The notes below the pieces were generated by a model. The model had not been told where the DNA came from. It saw only the letters and a list, made by a program, of their open reading frames with translations, and searched no databases. A DNA stretch of 49,657 nucleotides from a virus, in IMG/VR virus record IMGVR_UViG_3300030202_002298, positions 1 to 49,657 of that record; one strand, written 5' to 3'. Positions 18,845 to 27,372 of the stretch are shown here, piece after piece. Position 1 is the stretch's first letter, and every line of letters begins with the position of its first letter. Both the position numbers and the translations under genes were made by a program.

Positions 18845-19108
18845 TTACCAATTATAGTTACACGCCCAGTATCGAGGTGTAGTACGATCTTTAGCCGTTG
18901 AGCAGTTATGTCTGGCCTTGAAGTTAGCTCTGCGTTTCTTGTTCTTATGCTTCAAGAAATCTGAATAACCAACTGCTCCAAAGTGTACGATCCTAACCTT
19001 GCCTGACTTGTCCTTAACATAGACGGTGTACTTCTTACCCTTTGGTGTGACACCTGGAATCTTGCGAGGCTTACCTAGCTTTACATTTTTACCTCTATAC
19101 TCAGCCAT
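18845..19108 (-). CDS. Small basic conserved phage protein, 87 aa
   Basis: A basic protein with the segment ARHNCSTAKDRTTPRYWACNYNW near its end. Similar ARHxCxxxKDxTTPxYWxC endings recur in proteins next to portal or protease genes of marine phages (recalled, not searched). Cys66 and Cys83, roughly, could bind metal. It sits between portal and scaffold genes with a one-base overlap to the portal stop, so it is probably a head-assembly factor. The specific role is unknown. Confidence 0.6.
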   Translation of the reverse strand: MAEYRGKNVKLGKPRKIPGVTPKGKKYTVYVKDKSGKVRIVHFGAVGYSDFLKHKNKKRRANFKARHNCSTAKDRTTPRYWACNYNW

Positions 19109-21474
19109 TATACTATAGGTTCTTGCTGTTGCTGTGGTTGTATCTCGGCTGCTAATGCTTGTGCTGCGGCTTGTTCTTGTGCGGCTTGTCTCTCAAGCAT
19201 AGTCCCGCTTTGAGGATTAGCTTCTCCACCACCACCTAATGCATCTTTGATTGAGTTAATATCAATTGCATTCTGCTCAACAATTCCAGCCATTTGCTCC
19301 ATGACTTGTTGCATCTGCTGGTTTGGCCCTCCTAAGCTATTGTCTTGTCCGGTTCCTATCTCTAGCTTGAGATCAGTGCCAGACTTGCGAGCGATTTCAT
19401 TAACAAGTTCAAAGTATTTATCTTTACCTAATGCTTCCAGAACCACTGGTGATTGGCTCACAATCTGGAACACTTGTATTAAGGCTTGAGCTTGCTGGAG
19501 ATTGGATGCTCTCTCTGATCCGTCTCTACTTGTAAATACATAGTCATGACATAACCCACGTTTACTACCGATGATTGTGTACCTTCTCTCAATGTCAGGG
19601 TCCATCATCTCAGCATCATCTGTGTCTATATCAAAGCCAGCTTTCTGTATTACTGCTGGGATATATCTATTCTTAACAGGTAGATGGATAGTGTTACTTC
19701 CCATTGCTACAATTGATTCATAGATAACCCGCTTCATTGCAGCTCTGCCCTCATCAATAGCTTCACTAATAAATGTATAAACAGATTCAGTTGTGTTAGC
19801 TATTGTTAAGACTTCAGTTGCACTTGTTTCCCTAGGTGATGGTTGTCCTTGTTCTTGTGGACTTAACGCCATTAACCTTTCAGATATAGAAATCAACTCA
19901 GCTATAGATCTAAATATATTTGTTAGCTGTGAGTTAGGTTGGCTTCTGATTATCTTGAATACGTTATCTGGATTTGTGTCTATCCCTAGGTTAGCAAGCT
20001 TTTGAAATGAGGCTTCAAGTACATGGGTAGTGGCATAATAATTCTCACCACTCATAGTCTTCTGAAACTCTTGCCTTAGTTTTAATCCTTCTTCTGTATC
20101 AGGAAAGATGTCCGTATTAAGCACACCTACATTGAACAGGTCAGCCTTCGTAGTCTCTAGTAATTGCGAGAACAGATTAGTCAACTGGTCTTGGTAGCTC
20201 ATAAGTTCGTGAGCCACACTTAAGTTCCTTAATCTAGTATCGTTCTCATTGTAAGAGAATACAGCAGCAGGTGATGAAGGAAGGAACTCTGCAAATATAA
20301 TTGTAGAATCTCCAGCTACCCTCATATGTACCCAAACAGGGTGAGGATAATCCCCAATACCCCACTGGTTAGGTACTAACTTCATAAAGTAATCGGTAAC
20401 AAACACGGAGGTATCACCCATTTCTCCTGAGTACATACCTACGCTGTTCTTCCGATCGTTCCAGCTAGTTAGATCATCCTCTGTGCGAGGGGGAACTATC
20501 TGCGTGTAGTAGTGGTTAAAGTAAGTTGCATACTGAGTAAACAAACCTACTGACGCTGTCGTATAACCAACTGAGTCACGGTTAAAATACATTGGGTTGC
20601 TCATCACATCCCTGTACCTAACCACATCCCAGAACCCTACATATTCCGAGCCTGTATCGGAGTTTAGGGATGTCAAAGGATAGGCATTATCCCAAAAGAC
20701 TCTACTAGGATGGGGGTTGATCCAACTGATCCCTTCCTTTGTGACCTTAGTTTTGGCACGATTGTCGTCGTATTCTGGATTTGCCTTCTCCCATTGAACT
20801 TCCCGTTCCCAAGCAGCTCTAGGAAATGCTACGCTGTGACCGTATAGGAACATATCCCTGACCACCTGCGTTTGAAAGTGTCTGTAATCATACTGGTCAG
20901 ACATGATCTCTACCCTTTGAGATAGAACATCAGCCCTAACCTTTCCTGTAACCCCTGTCGATCTAGGTTCGTACTTAAAGAAAGGGTATAGGTTATTGTA
21001 TTTGTTTACCTGTGCAGCCAGCCTTCTAGTTACAAAGCTACGCACTAGGTTAATGTTAACTTCAAAGAACTTAGGTAAATCTATTTCATCTGGTTGCCCT
21101 GCGGCTCCTCGCTTAACGTACTTGTCAGAAACCTTCAGCTTATCTAGTTCCTTAACACAACTCGACACGTTGATTCTCTTCTGAGCGTACATTACCAATG
21201 GAATAACCCTGCTATTCAGAGGTGTACTATCCCAAGCTAGATCAACAGAACTGTACAGGTGGTGGTTCCTTAGTGAGAAAGTAATAGCCTCAGTTATCCT
21301 ACTGGCTACCAACTTCTCCATCTCTTCCCTCTTGTCGATGTCTTTCTGCAAGGCTTTCACCTCACTCTTTTCCATCTTATCCAGCACCTTTTTTGCTGGG
21401 AGTTTAGCTGATAGGACTTCCCTTAATCTTTCATTGGTAGTCCCGTGGTCTTTGAGTATATCGAAATCAATCAT
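19108..21474 (-). CDS. Portal protein, 788 aa
   Basis: The large protein following the terminase genes; its length and composition fit podovirus-type portals (700-800 residues). The N-terminal ~80 residues are a charged helix. The mid-region is mixed alpha/beta (e.g. EVNINLVRSFVTRRLAAQVNKYNN, RDMFLYGHSVAFPRAAWE) and residues ~450-600 contain long helices typical of the stem/crown. The C-terminal ~60 residues are Gln/Ala rich, as in barrel or crown extensions. It forms the DNA channel at one capsid vertex and docks the terminase. It overlaps the upstream 81-residue gene by 8 bases. Confidence 0.8.
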   Translation of the reverse strand: MIDFDILKDHGTTNERLREVLSAKLPAKKVLDKMEKSEVKALQKDIDKREEMEKLVASRITEAITFSLRNHHLYSSVDLAWDSTPLNSRVIPLVMYAQKRINVSSCVKELDKLKVSDKYVKRGAAGQPDEIDLPKFFEVNINLVRSFVTRRLAAQVNKYNNLYPFFKYEPRSTGVTGKVRADVLSQRVEIMSDQYDYRHFQTQVVRDMFLYGHSVAFPRAAWEREVQWEKANPEYDDNRAKTKVTKEGISWINPHPSRVFWDNAYPLTSLNSDTGSEYVGFWDVVRYRDVMSNPMYFNRDSVGYTTASVGLFTQYATYFNHYYTQIVPPRTEDDLTSWNDRKNSVGMYSGEMGDTSVFVTDYFMKLVPNQWGIGDYPHPVWVHMRVAGDSTIIFAEFLPSSPAAVFSYNENDTRLRNLSVAHELMSYQDQLTNLFSQLLETTKADLFNVGVLNTDIFPDTEEGLKLRQEFQKTMSGENYYATTHVLEASFQKLANLGIDTNPDNVFKIIRSQPNSQLTNIFRSIAELISISERLMALSPQEQGQPSPRETSATEVLTIANTTESVYTFISEAIDEGRAAMKRVIYESIVAMGSNTIHLPVKNRYIPAVIQKAGFDIDTDDAEMMDPDIERRYTIIGSKRGLCHDYVFTSRDGSERASNLQQAQALIQVFQIVSQSPVVLEALGKDKYFELVNEIARKSGTDLKLEIGTGQDNSLGGPNQQMQQVMEQMAGIVEQNAIDINSIKDALGGGGEANPQSGTMLERQAAQEQAAAQALAAEIQPQQQQEPIV

Positions 21475-21712
21475 ATCTTGCCTCTAGTTCCGCTTGTTCC
21501 TGTAGATAAAATAACAATGCTATGTACGGTGGCACTTTGTTTATTTGCATCCATTTCTTTAGCTTTGAATATGGAATACAACTCCGAGCTGCAAGTTCTT
21601 CAACTGTGACATTAAGAAATTTAGCACATCGTTTAACCCTTCTCCTATCCCAGCCTTCTTTAACTCCAGCTTTTCCATGCAGTTGTTCGAGTAGGAATAC
21701 GCTTGCGGTCAA
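21467..21712 (-). CDS. Small helix-turn-helix-like protein, 81 aa
   Basis: Residues ~20-60 (RRVKRCAKFLNVTVEELAARSC then PYSKLKKWMQINKVPP) look like a helix-turn-helix of the Cro/C1 or transposase-linked type, with the C-terminus a helix of Leu/Glu/Ala. It overlaps both neighbours by 4-8 bases inside the terminase-portal interval. A DNA-binding factor here could assist packaging or regulate late genes; both are inference. Confidence 0.5.
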   Translation of the reverse strand: MTASVFLLEQLHGKAGVKEGWDRRRVKRCAKFLNVTVEELAARSCIPYSKLKKWMQINKVPPYIALLFYLQEQAELEARYD

Positions 21713-21984
21713 TAGGATTCAGCCTTGGATTTGTTAGCTGCTGCATCCCCACCCATCATAACAGCAAGAACTGGTGCGGCATCTTCATCAGGTGCATCAG
21801 GCTCAGACTTGCTATGAATAGATACTTCTTTAACAGAGAATACTGCTTGATCGTCAGTCCGGTCATCAAGTACACCTGTCACTGTCATCTTACACTCTTC
21901 ACCAACATCTTTTGCAGCCAAGTAACCAGCAAGTTCGGTATCATCGGTTAAATCCAATACAACCTTATCATTTAAATTTGCCAT
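21709..21984 (-). CDS. Small acidic hypothetical protein, 91 aa
   Basis: Unrecognised. Residues ~1-55 look like a small beta domain (VVLDLTDDTELAGYL, ECKMTVTGVLDDRTDDQAVFSV) and the rest is an acidic, Ala/Pro/Asp-rich tail. First gene after the promoter motif at 22006-22016 and followed by a four-base overlap with the HTH gene. The leader CACACAAGGAAC gives a ribosome site. It may be a head-associated small protein. Confidence 0.5.
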   Translation of the reverse strand: MANLNDKVVLDLTDDTELAGYLAAKDVGEECKMTVTGVLDDRTDDQAVFSVKEVSIHSKSEPDAPDEDAAPVLAVMMGGDAAANKSKAESY

Positions 21985-22005
21985 GTTCCTTGTGTGATAA
22001 CCAAT

Positions 22006-22016
22006 TTTAGTGTCAC
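22006..22016 (-). promoter_or_regulatory. SP6-like phage promoter motif (head genes)
   Basis: Minus strand TGTGACACTAAA followed by ATTGG, lying 3 bases after the terminase stop and 22 bases before the ATG of the 91-residue gene. It would drive portal, scaffold and capsid genes up to the terminator at 14812-14844. Confidence 0.78.
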
Positions 22017-22018
22017 AA

Positions 22019-23524
22019 TCAAGATATTCCGCAATGAATTAGGTTGGCTCTAACGTCCCTTGCCCTTGGTGCATGAGCTTGTCCGTTCAATTCTAGCTTG
22101 AATATAGGATAGGTAACGCTATCAAACTTATGGATGTACCTACTTCTCTTAGGTTTTGTGGGGTCTTTCTTATCTGCTTCCAGTTTCATAAGCATATCAG
22201 TTGTGTTAGGGCATAGTGCTGAAACATAAAACTCATCTTGAAATAACTTACCTGAAAGTAATCTTACCCTAGCCTCCACTGATCCCTGTCCCTTCGGGCA
22301 ACCAATCATTTTTATTCTCCCATTACTGTATCGCTCAAAGTCCCAGCTATCATAGCTTCCCTCCCCACCTGGATGCCATTGGTTGATAGCACTAGAGTCA
22401 GTGATATGTTCATAATGAAACTCATTTTTAATCTTAGTGTTCCAGTAATCCATACGCTGAATGATCTGTTGGCATAGTCGTTTGTATAGATGTCTTTCTC
22501 CTAAGTAATCTACCTCATCAAAGACAGTCCATATGTTCCCTCTCTTTGTGGGTATCATTTGAAGAAAGGTAACAGCAGAATAAACCTGACCTAAATCATA
22601 ACCTATTATTATTGGATGCCCAACCTTCGGCATTAACCCACTCCCCTTTATCTCATCCCCTTTCTTATGAAGTTCGGGTGCGTAGTAATCTCTGAACAAG
22701 GCTTCACCGCTTGGCCTGTCTACCCATTCACCTTCAATTAATCTTCTCCACTCAACTGGATCTGCTTTAAGAATAGACTCAAGGTTATCAACGTACCCTT
22801 CCGGCAAACGCTTAGTATTCTCTTTGATTGGGACATGGTAGACTTTGTACCTAATGTTTCTCTTGCCATTATCTTCTATGATGTCTTCAAAGAACTGCTT
22901 GTAAACCCAGTGGCTTGGCCCTTCAGGGTTGCAGCTTGCAAGGAATTGTTGTGGCCCTCTAATCCCTCGCCTTCTTCCTAACTGTGCCGCTGGGTAACGA
23001 AAGTATTCCACTCCATCACATTGTGTAAGCTCATCAACATAGACACAACTTGGTGCTGGCCCTTTGATCCTAGTTTCTACAGCAGCGGCATATGGAATTG
23101 ATATAAGAAGGATCTTACTCCACCCACCGAATCTATTCTTAACCCATCTATGCCTGTCTTTTGTATTGGGATCTAGCTTGGATGCTGTGTACTCAAGACC
23201 TATGCCCTCCTCCCATTGTGGTAGTATTAGAGTATCTAGGTCATGCCATATACCTTCCGCACCTGTTCGAATACTCGGAGCAATGATCATAACTAAAGCA
23301 TTCTCCTCTTCATAGGCATGGCGTATTAGCTTATGAGCGAAGCCTATAGTTTTACCTGATCCTTTTTCCCCGTAGCCTAGTATAAACCTAGTACCGTCAT
23401 CGAAGATCTTTTGCTGAGTCTTGTTGAGATCAGGATGCCAAGACTTTGATTCTGCTATAGTTGTGGTAGCAGCAGTAGCTAAGGCTTCCACTTCCTCATC
23501 ACTTAGTGGTTCCCTTATTGGCAT
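22019..23524 (-). CDS. terL: Terminase large subunit, 501 aa
   Basis: The packaging motor ATPase/nuclease that docks on the portal. Walker A is GYGEKGSGKT at residues 50-59. Walker B is VYVDE (161-165) with the catalytic Glu. The C-terminal RNase-H-like nuclease domain begins around 300 with IIIGYDLG (Asp310), and a further acidic site lies at HITDSS (Asp376). The length is typical. It overlaps the small subunit by 26 bases and is followed by a promoter for the head genes. Confidence 0.93.
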   Translation of the reverse strand: MPIREPLSDEEVEALATAATTTIAESKSWHPDLNKTQQKIFDDGTRFILGYGEKGSGKTIGFAHKLIRHAYEEENALVMIIAPSIRTGAEGIWHDLDTLILPQWEEGIGLEYTASKLDPNTKDRHRWVKNRFGGWSKILLISIPYAAAVETRIKGPAPSCVYVDELTQCDGVEYFRYPAAQLGRRRGIRGPQQFLASCNPEGPSHWVYKQFFEDIIEDNGKRNIRYKVYHVPIKENTKRLPEGYVDNLESILKADPVEWRRLIEGEWVDRPSGEALFRDYYAPELHKKGDEIKGSGLMPKVGHPIIIGYDLGQVYSAVTFLQMIPTKRGNIWTVFDEVDYLGERHLYKRLCQQIIQRMDYWNTKIKNEFHYEHITDSSAINQWHPGGEGSYDSWDFERYSNGRIKMIGCPKGQGSVEARVRLLSGKLFQDEFYVSALCPNTTDMLMKLEADKKDPTKPKRSRYIHKFDSVTYPIFKLELNGQAHAPRARDVRANLIHCGIS

Positions 23525-24182
23525 CTTTAACTTCTACTTTTGTGGCATCTGTTTGCACGATGATATTATTCATTGGCGAAAATCCAGGCTTACTGGAAGA
23601 CTTCCCGCCCTTCTCATCTTGCTTGGCTTTTATCTGTGCGTCAATGAGTGCCCCTTTTAAAATGTCCCTATTGATTTCATTACGATACTTGACCGTATTA
23701 AACAGGGCTTCATATAAGGTTCGCTCTCTCTCCTCTTCTTGACCCGCAGTTATTTCCTCTTTGATCTCCCCCATGAGAACACCCAACTGTGTGAAGTCTT
23801 TGAGTATTCCTCCCGCTGTGATTTGCCGCATGGCCTGAAGATGTGTACTGCTAAAAGCGGCTGCTGCTATAGCCTCCTCCCTTGCTTTGCCTACAATACC
23901 TACTGCCTCCAGACCATGCGTTAACGCCCGTTCCTCTTCCTTTAATTTCTCGGTGAACTTAAGAGAAGGGTCAGGTCTGTGAACTACCTCTTGTTTAGTC
24001 GGGGGTTCAACAGGGTCTTTGCTCCACCTTGCGTTAAATTCTTCATCATTATATATCAGCTTATAGATATTACCCTTTGGCATATCCAGTAATAGAGCTG
24101 CTTTACTTACATCACCATCAGCTTCTTCCAATGCTAGGTGAATAGCCTTTCGCTCCCCTTTACTGTACTGATTCTTTCTCAA
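23499..24182 (-). CDS. terS: Terminase small subunit (probable), 227 aa
   Basis: An N-terminal helix-turn-helix (GDVSKAALLLDMPKGNIYKL, ~25-45) fits DNA recognition by small terminases. The middle is helical (~90-170) as in the ring-forming oligomerisation region, and the C-terminus is polar. It directly precedes the large subunit with 26 bases of overlap. It starts at TTG 24182, overlapping the integrase stop (TTGA); there is no strong ribosome site, suggesting coupled translation from the integrase gene. Confidence 0.75.
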   Translation of the reverse strand: MRKNQYSKGERKAIHLALEEADGDVSKAALLLDMPKGNIYKLIYNDEEFNARWSKDPVEPPTKQEVVHRPDPSLKFTEKLKEEERALTHGLEAVGIVGKAREEAIAAAAFSSTHLQAMRQITAGGILKDFTQLGVLMGEIKEEITAGQEEERERTLYEALFNTVKYRNEINRDILKGALIDAQIKAKQDEKGGKSSSKPGFSPMNNIIVQTDATKVEVKDANKGTTK

Positions 24183-25009
24183 GTAATATAATGCTTAACA
24201 GTAGTAGAGGATTTAGAGTGAGCCAGATCTTTAGCTATTGTTTCTATATCCTCTCCTGATTTCTTACGCTGACTAGCATGAGTAACCCTAAAGCAATGGA
24301 ATGTTTTATCCTCAATACCAAACCTAATCAGCATTCTTTTAAACGTCTGTTGAAACCATGTCCTACGTCCCGCTCCACCATCATCTGGCAGTAAGTATTT
24401 CTTTCTTTCTTCTGGGAATAAATATGAATCATCCTCTTGTGGCAGACTACCTATTGTCTTACGCAATCTAGCACTCATCTTTAAAGCAACCTTCTTATCC
24501 TTCTTGTCTGTCCACACCTCAACATGAGTTGGGCTAAAGCAATCCCATTCAAGCTGAACGATGTCACCTAAGCGTAACCCTGTCTCGACAGCTATAATTA
24601 CAGCAGATCTCCAGAACCCCTCAGTGTTTGCAATGATATACTTAACCTCAGCAGGTGTGAATGCTTCCTTCTTCTGTGCTTGTCTCTTCTTATGTGGAAC
24701 CTTCCTGATGTTAACCTTTACCAGTGAGGCAGGATTGCCAACCATCCACCCCTTAGCTACACAGTAATTAAAGAATGTCCTCAACGCTGACAGCTTATAC
24801 CTACGAGTAGAAACAGCAGTAATCTTCTTACCGTTATTGATATAATCATTGACGATAAACTCATCTATTTTTTCGGTATGCGTATCTAATAGCTCCTTGT
24901 CCTCCAAGAAGTGAGCGACCTCTCTCCAAGTGTTTTCGGCAGTCTTGTTGGATTTACCTATTGCCTCCATCCACTCCATCATTTTATTCAATGCTTCATT
25001 TGCTTTCAT
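24179..25009 (-). CDS. int: Tyrosine recombinase / integrase, 276 aa
   Basis: A site-specific recombinase of the XerC/D-lambda integrase superfamily. The N-terminal SAM-like core-binding domain is ~5-95. The catalytic domain has Arg146 in TGLRLGD, a Lys-rich beta-hairpin (WTDKKDKK, ~167-173), HxxR at 238-241 (HCFR), His264 in LAHSK and the nucleophile Tyr274. All key residues are present, so it is probably active, although only two residues follow the tyrosine. It lies directly upstream of the terminase genes with 4-base overlaps on both sides, an unusual place for an integrase. Confidence 0.92.
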   Translation of the reverse strand: MKANEALNKMMEWMEAIGKSNKTAENTWREVAHFLEDKELLDTHTEKIDEFIVNDYINNGKKITAVSTRRYKLSALRTFFNYCVAKGWMVGNPASLVKVNIRKVPHKKRQAQKKEAFTPAEVKYIIANTEGFWRSAVIIAVETGLRLGDIVQLEWDCFSPTHVEVWTDKKDKKVALKMSARLRKTIGSLPQEDDSYLFPEERKKYLLPDDGGAGRRTWFQQTFKRMLIRFGIEDKTFHCFRVTHASQRKKSGEDIETIAKDLAHSKSSTTVKHYIT

Positions 25010-25269
25010 TGTATGAATAGTTCTATCTCTTTATCTTTAGTTGCTTTCTTTATGAATTCTTTTCTCATGTCAGCGGTTGCTTTATCCGTAACATCTCCAA
25101 CTATCTTCTCTCTAGTAATGGCTATTGTTAATTTACATTGAACCATTTGAGCCAACAGTCTGTCTATCTTCCCATTGATACGGTCTACGATCTTTAGGTT
25201 AGATTGAATAGCCTTACTCTTGGCACATCGTTCCTCAATTTCCTTCTGATATTCCTCGCTTAACTGCAT
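25006..25269 (-). CDS. Coiled-coil hypothetical protein, 87 aa
   Basis: Almost entirely Lys/Glu/Ile-rich helix (EEYQKEIEERCAKSKAIQ and following), probably a short coiled coil. No family recognised. It overlaps the integrase by four bases and the upstream 132-residue gene by 35, so it belongs to the same transcript. It could be an accessory to integration, but nothing shows this. Confidence 0.5.
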   Translation of the reverse strand: MQLSEEYQKEIEERCAKSKAIQSNLKIVDRINGKIDRLLAQMVQCKLTIAITREKIVGDVTDKATADMRKEFIKKATKDKEIELFIQ

Positions 25270-25633
25270 AACACTGTCTCCATTTCTTTATCAGTGGAAT
25301 ATAGTAGTCATCCCAATCAGGCGTAGTCTTAAGGTATTTAAAACGAATAGGCCGCTTGCGTAGGTAGTCCCTGACATACTTCATACAAGTGGAATCAAGG
25401 AAGTCTACACCGCAAGCACCTGTAAATCTTCTGAACTTCTCAAGGCTTACACCCTTCCAAGAAGTCATCTCTGATATAGTTAGAACTTCATACTCTGATA
25501 GCCCTGACTTATCTGAGATCTCCTTGGTAGACATGGCTGGACCGGGGCGATGCTTGGCCATTAACCTGCATAACACAGGTGGGTAATCATCAACACGTTT
25601 CCAGAATTTTTCTGTGACAGACCAGTGAGTCAC
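25235..25633 (-). CDS. Possible DNA-binding protein heading the integrase operon, 132 aa
   Basis: Residues ~33-60 (AMSTKEISDKSGLSEYEVLTIS) resemble a helix-turn-helix. The C-terminal part is basic with aromatic residues (RKRPIRFKYLKTTPDWDDYY). The frame opens with GTG at 25633, only 3 bases after the promoter motif, so the mRNA would be nearly leaderless. ATG at 25564 (MAKHRPGP) is an alternative. Its position first in the operon with the integrase makes a regulatory role plausible. Confidence 0.5.
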   Translation of the reverse strand: MTHWSVTEKFWKRVDDYPPVLCRLMAKHRPGPAMSTKEISDKSGLSEYEVLTISEMTSWKGVSLEKFRRFTGACGVDFLDSTCMKYVRDYLRKRPIRFKYLKTTPDWDDYYIPLIKKWRQCYAVKRGISEGN

Positions 25634-25636
25634 GGT

Positions 25637-25647
25637 TTTAGTGTCAC
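25637..25647 (-). promoter_or_regulatory. SP6-like phage promoter motif (integrase-packaging operon)
   Basis: Minus strand TGTGACACTAAA followed by ACC and the GTG of the 132-residue gene. It lies 44 bases after the stop of the upstream 143-residue gene. It would drive the integrase and the terminase subunits. Confidence 0.75.
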
Positions 25648-25691
25648 ATAATTTTTCGTCAAGTCAAGGGAATGGCGTGGAGGTTGGGGAA

Positions 25692-26123
25692 TTAATCCTC
25701 CGCTAAATTGAAGACTTCTTCCAACATGCCGCACTCGTGCATAAACAATATCCTTTCAGCAACCGTTCCGTTTTCCCATTCCTCATCAGTTGTGTGGCCA
25801 TCTTGGTCTGGACCTTCATTCCAAAGATCGCGGTTGTTTGCAGTGAGGTAACACTCCCCCATAGAGATAATTGGTTTCCATTCATCGTCCCAGTTTCTAG
25901 CAATAGACAAATCTCCAGTTGTTGATAAACGCCATTCATAATATCCGTTCCTTTCATCATGCTGATAGAAGTCCCACAGTTCGTACTCTTCTCCTATCTC
26001 ATCGCCATCTATCTTTTGGATTTGTAATCGTTGCAAGTCATTACCAAATGTGAGGCGACAACCAAGGTACTCAGTCTGCCACTCGTACTGACCATCACCG
26101 TAAACATTTTTTTCTAATTTCAT
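25692..26123 (-). CDS. Acidic Trp-rich hypothetical protein, 143 aa
   Basis: Start set at ATG 26123 (MKLEKNVYG), one base after the upstream stop and behind AAGTAGGAACTGAT; the frame stays open upstream but only inside the previous gene. The protein is Asp/Glu/Trp rich with repeated beta-like YEWxxxY segments. No family recognised. Last gene before the integrase promoter. Confidence 0.55.
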   Translation of the reverse strand: MKLEKNVYGDGQYEWQTEYLGCRLTFGNDLQRLQIQKIDGDEIGEEYELWDFYQHDERNGYYEWRLSTTGDLSIARNWDDEWKPIISMGECYLTANNRDLWNEGPDQDGHTTDEEWENGTVAERILFMHECGMLEEVFNLAED

Positions 26124-26124
26124 A

Positions 26125-26361
26125 TCAGTTCCTACTTGGATCTCCTGTTTCATCTGCTGCCACCTCGAATGCTGACTCCAACATCTCAGTGATAGATCTA
26201 TTTGCTTCTGCAACTCCAAGCGATTTGATAGCCGCGACACTTTGCCCAAGCATCACTGACCATAACGCTTCCTGTGGTTTGATCTGTAATGACACAGCAA
26301 GTTGATCGAATAACTTATTGATCTTGTCGTGCTGGTCTGCTGTTAATCTCTCTGGGTTCAT
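26125..26361 (-). CDS. Small helical hypothetical protein, 78 aa
   Basis: Helical and soluble, with an N-terminal segment LTADQHDKINKLFDQLAVSL and a body rich in Ala/Glu/Leu. Four-base overlap with the upstream gene (ATGA). No family recognised. Confidence 0.5.
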   Translation of the reverse strand: MNPERLTADQHDKINKLFDQLAVSLQIKPQEALWSVMLGQSVAAIKSLGVAEANRSITEMLESAFEVAADETGDPSRN

Positions 26362-26606
26362 GCTTCTATTTGTGCTTCTATTTGCTTTGCGTAGAATTCT
26401 CCTGCCTCTCTCATTAGTCTAGCTATAGCTTGTGCGTCTACACCTGGATCATCAATGAACGTGGGGTTCTCAATGCTAATGATTGGGGGCTTTATAGTAA
26501 CAACTCCTATAAACCTAGGCTTATGTAGGTGGATAACAAGCTCATCATTATTATCATCATTCGCTATCACGAACTTAGACCAATCGTTATCGTTCCATTC
26601 TTTCAT
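26358..26606 (-). CDS. Small hypothetical protein, 82 aa
   Basis: Start placed at ATG 26606 (MKEWNDND), which gives a 4-base overlap with the upstream stop; the extra Arg-rich upstream frame is only the shadow of that gene. The middle is beta-like (ELVIHLHKPRFIGVVTIKPP) and the C-terminus is a charged helix. Unrecognised. Confidence 0.5.
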   Translation of the reverse strand: MKEWNDNDWSKFVIANDDNNDELVIHLHKPRFIGVVTIKPPIISIENPTFIDDPGVDAQAIARLMREAGEFYAKQIEAQIEA

Positions 26607-26827
26607 GCTTCTTCCTCCTCGTAATTTTCTGCTTCGTATTGCCTTTGCTCTGCCTCCATTACGTTGAAGTTGGAACACTCTTCCGATTTCCAATCTTTGC
26701 CTTGCAGCTCTAGAACTTTTCTTTCTAGGTCGTTCAACTCTGACTCTAGTTCTATGGCCTCGCCTATCTTCTCTTGAATCTCCTCTGACAGCCAAGCCAT
26801 CTGTTCTGCTTTTGTTTCTTCACTCAT
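26603..26827 (-). CDS. Small acidic coiled-coil protein, 74 aa
   Basis: Very Glu-rich helix with a heptad-like pattern (LSEEIQEKIGEAIELESELN) and an acidic tail (NYEEEEA). No family recognised. Acidic phage miniproteins sometimes mimic DNA or bind host factors, but nothing here identifies a target. Confidence 0.5.
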   Translation of the reverse strand: MSEETKAEQMAWLSEEIQEKIGEAIELESELNDLERKVLELQGKDWKSEECSNFNVMEAEQRQYEAENYEEEEA

Positions 26828-26849
26828 TGCTTTCTATTTCTATTATACT

Positions 26850-27158
26850 TTACTTGTCAATTGTATTCCAATCAGGCCAATCAGTACCTTCCACTAACCT
26901 TGCCATCCCTGCACTGTGCAAGTTATCAAGGTCTAATGCTTTCTTGTATTCTGATTTAGCATCTTCTTCAGTCTCAAACATTGCTATGTTGTCTATTGTT
27001 TCTCCGTCATTGAAGAGATCATTTGTAGTAGTAAACACCACATACCATTCCTTCTCCTTCCGCTCCATTGCATTAGCAATTCTATCCAATGCGTCCGTCA
27101 TCTTTGGTAGCGTTCTTTCTATGAGTCGCTTACCCATTACTGTTTCATGTAGTTCCAT
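26850..27158 (-). CDS. Hypothetical protein, 102 aa
   Basis: ATG at 27158 (MELHETVMGK) is chosen because the frame upstream only shadows the previous gene; ATG 27137 is possible. The N-terminal ~40 residues are helical. Residues ~40-100 look like a small alpha/beta domain (KEWYVVFTTTNDLF, IAMFETEEDAKSEYKKAL), reminiscent of small ferredoxin-like domains. Function unknown. Overlaps its upstream neighbour by 14 bases. Confidence 0.45.
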   Translation of the reverse strand: MELHETVMGKRLIERTLPKMTDALDRIANAMERKEKEWYVVFTTTNDLFNDGETIDNIAMFETEEDAKSEYKKALDLDNLHSAGMARLVEGTDWPDWNTIDK

Positions 27159-27372
27159 TTTTTTCTGTCTGTTGTATAGGCCACTTGCCATCGAAGGCGA
27201 ATGACCCAAGCTCTTTGTACTTGTCCTTACCATGTAGCTGTTGCAAGTAAGTTACCTTCCCCGCTGTACCAGCTATGCAATCCATATCTTTCACGGCCAG
27301 CATTGCCATGCGTTTAGTTCCATCAAACTTGGTATCTAATCTAACGTGTGTTGTGTGTCTTGGTGTCTTCAT
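27145..27372 (-). CDS. Small basic hypothetical protein, 75 aa
   Basis: Basic with two Cys-free beta-like segments and no recognised domain. Overlaps the methyltransferase gene by 4 bases upstream, so it is co-translated with it. Confidence 0.45.
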   Translation of the reverse strand: MKTPRHTTHVRLDTKFDGTKRMAMLAVKDMDCIAGTAGKVTYLQQLHGKDKYKELGSFAFDGKWPIQQTEKNGTT

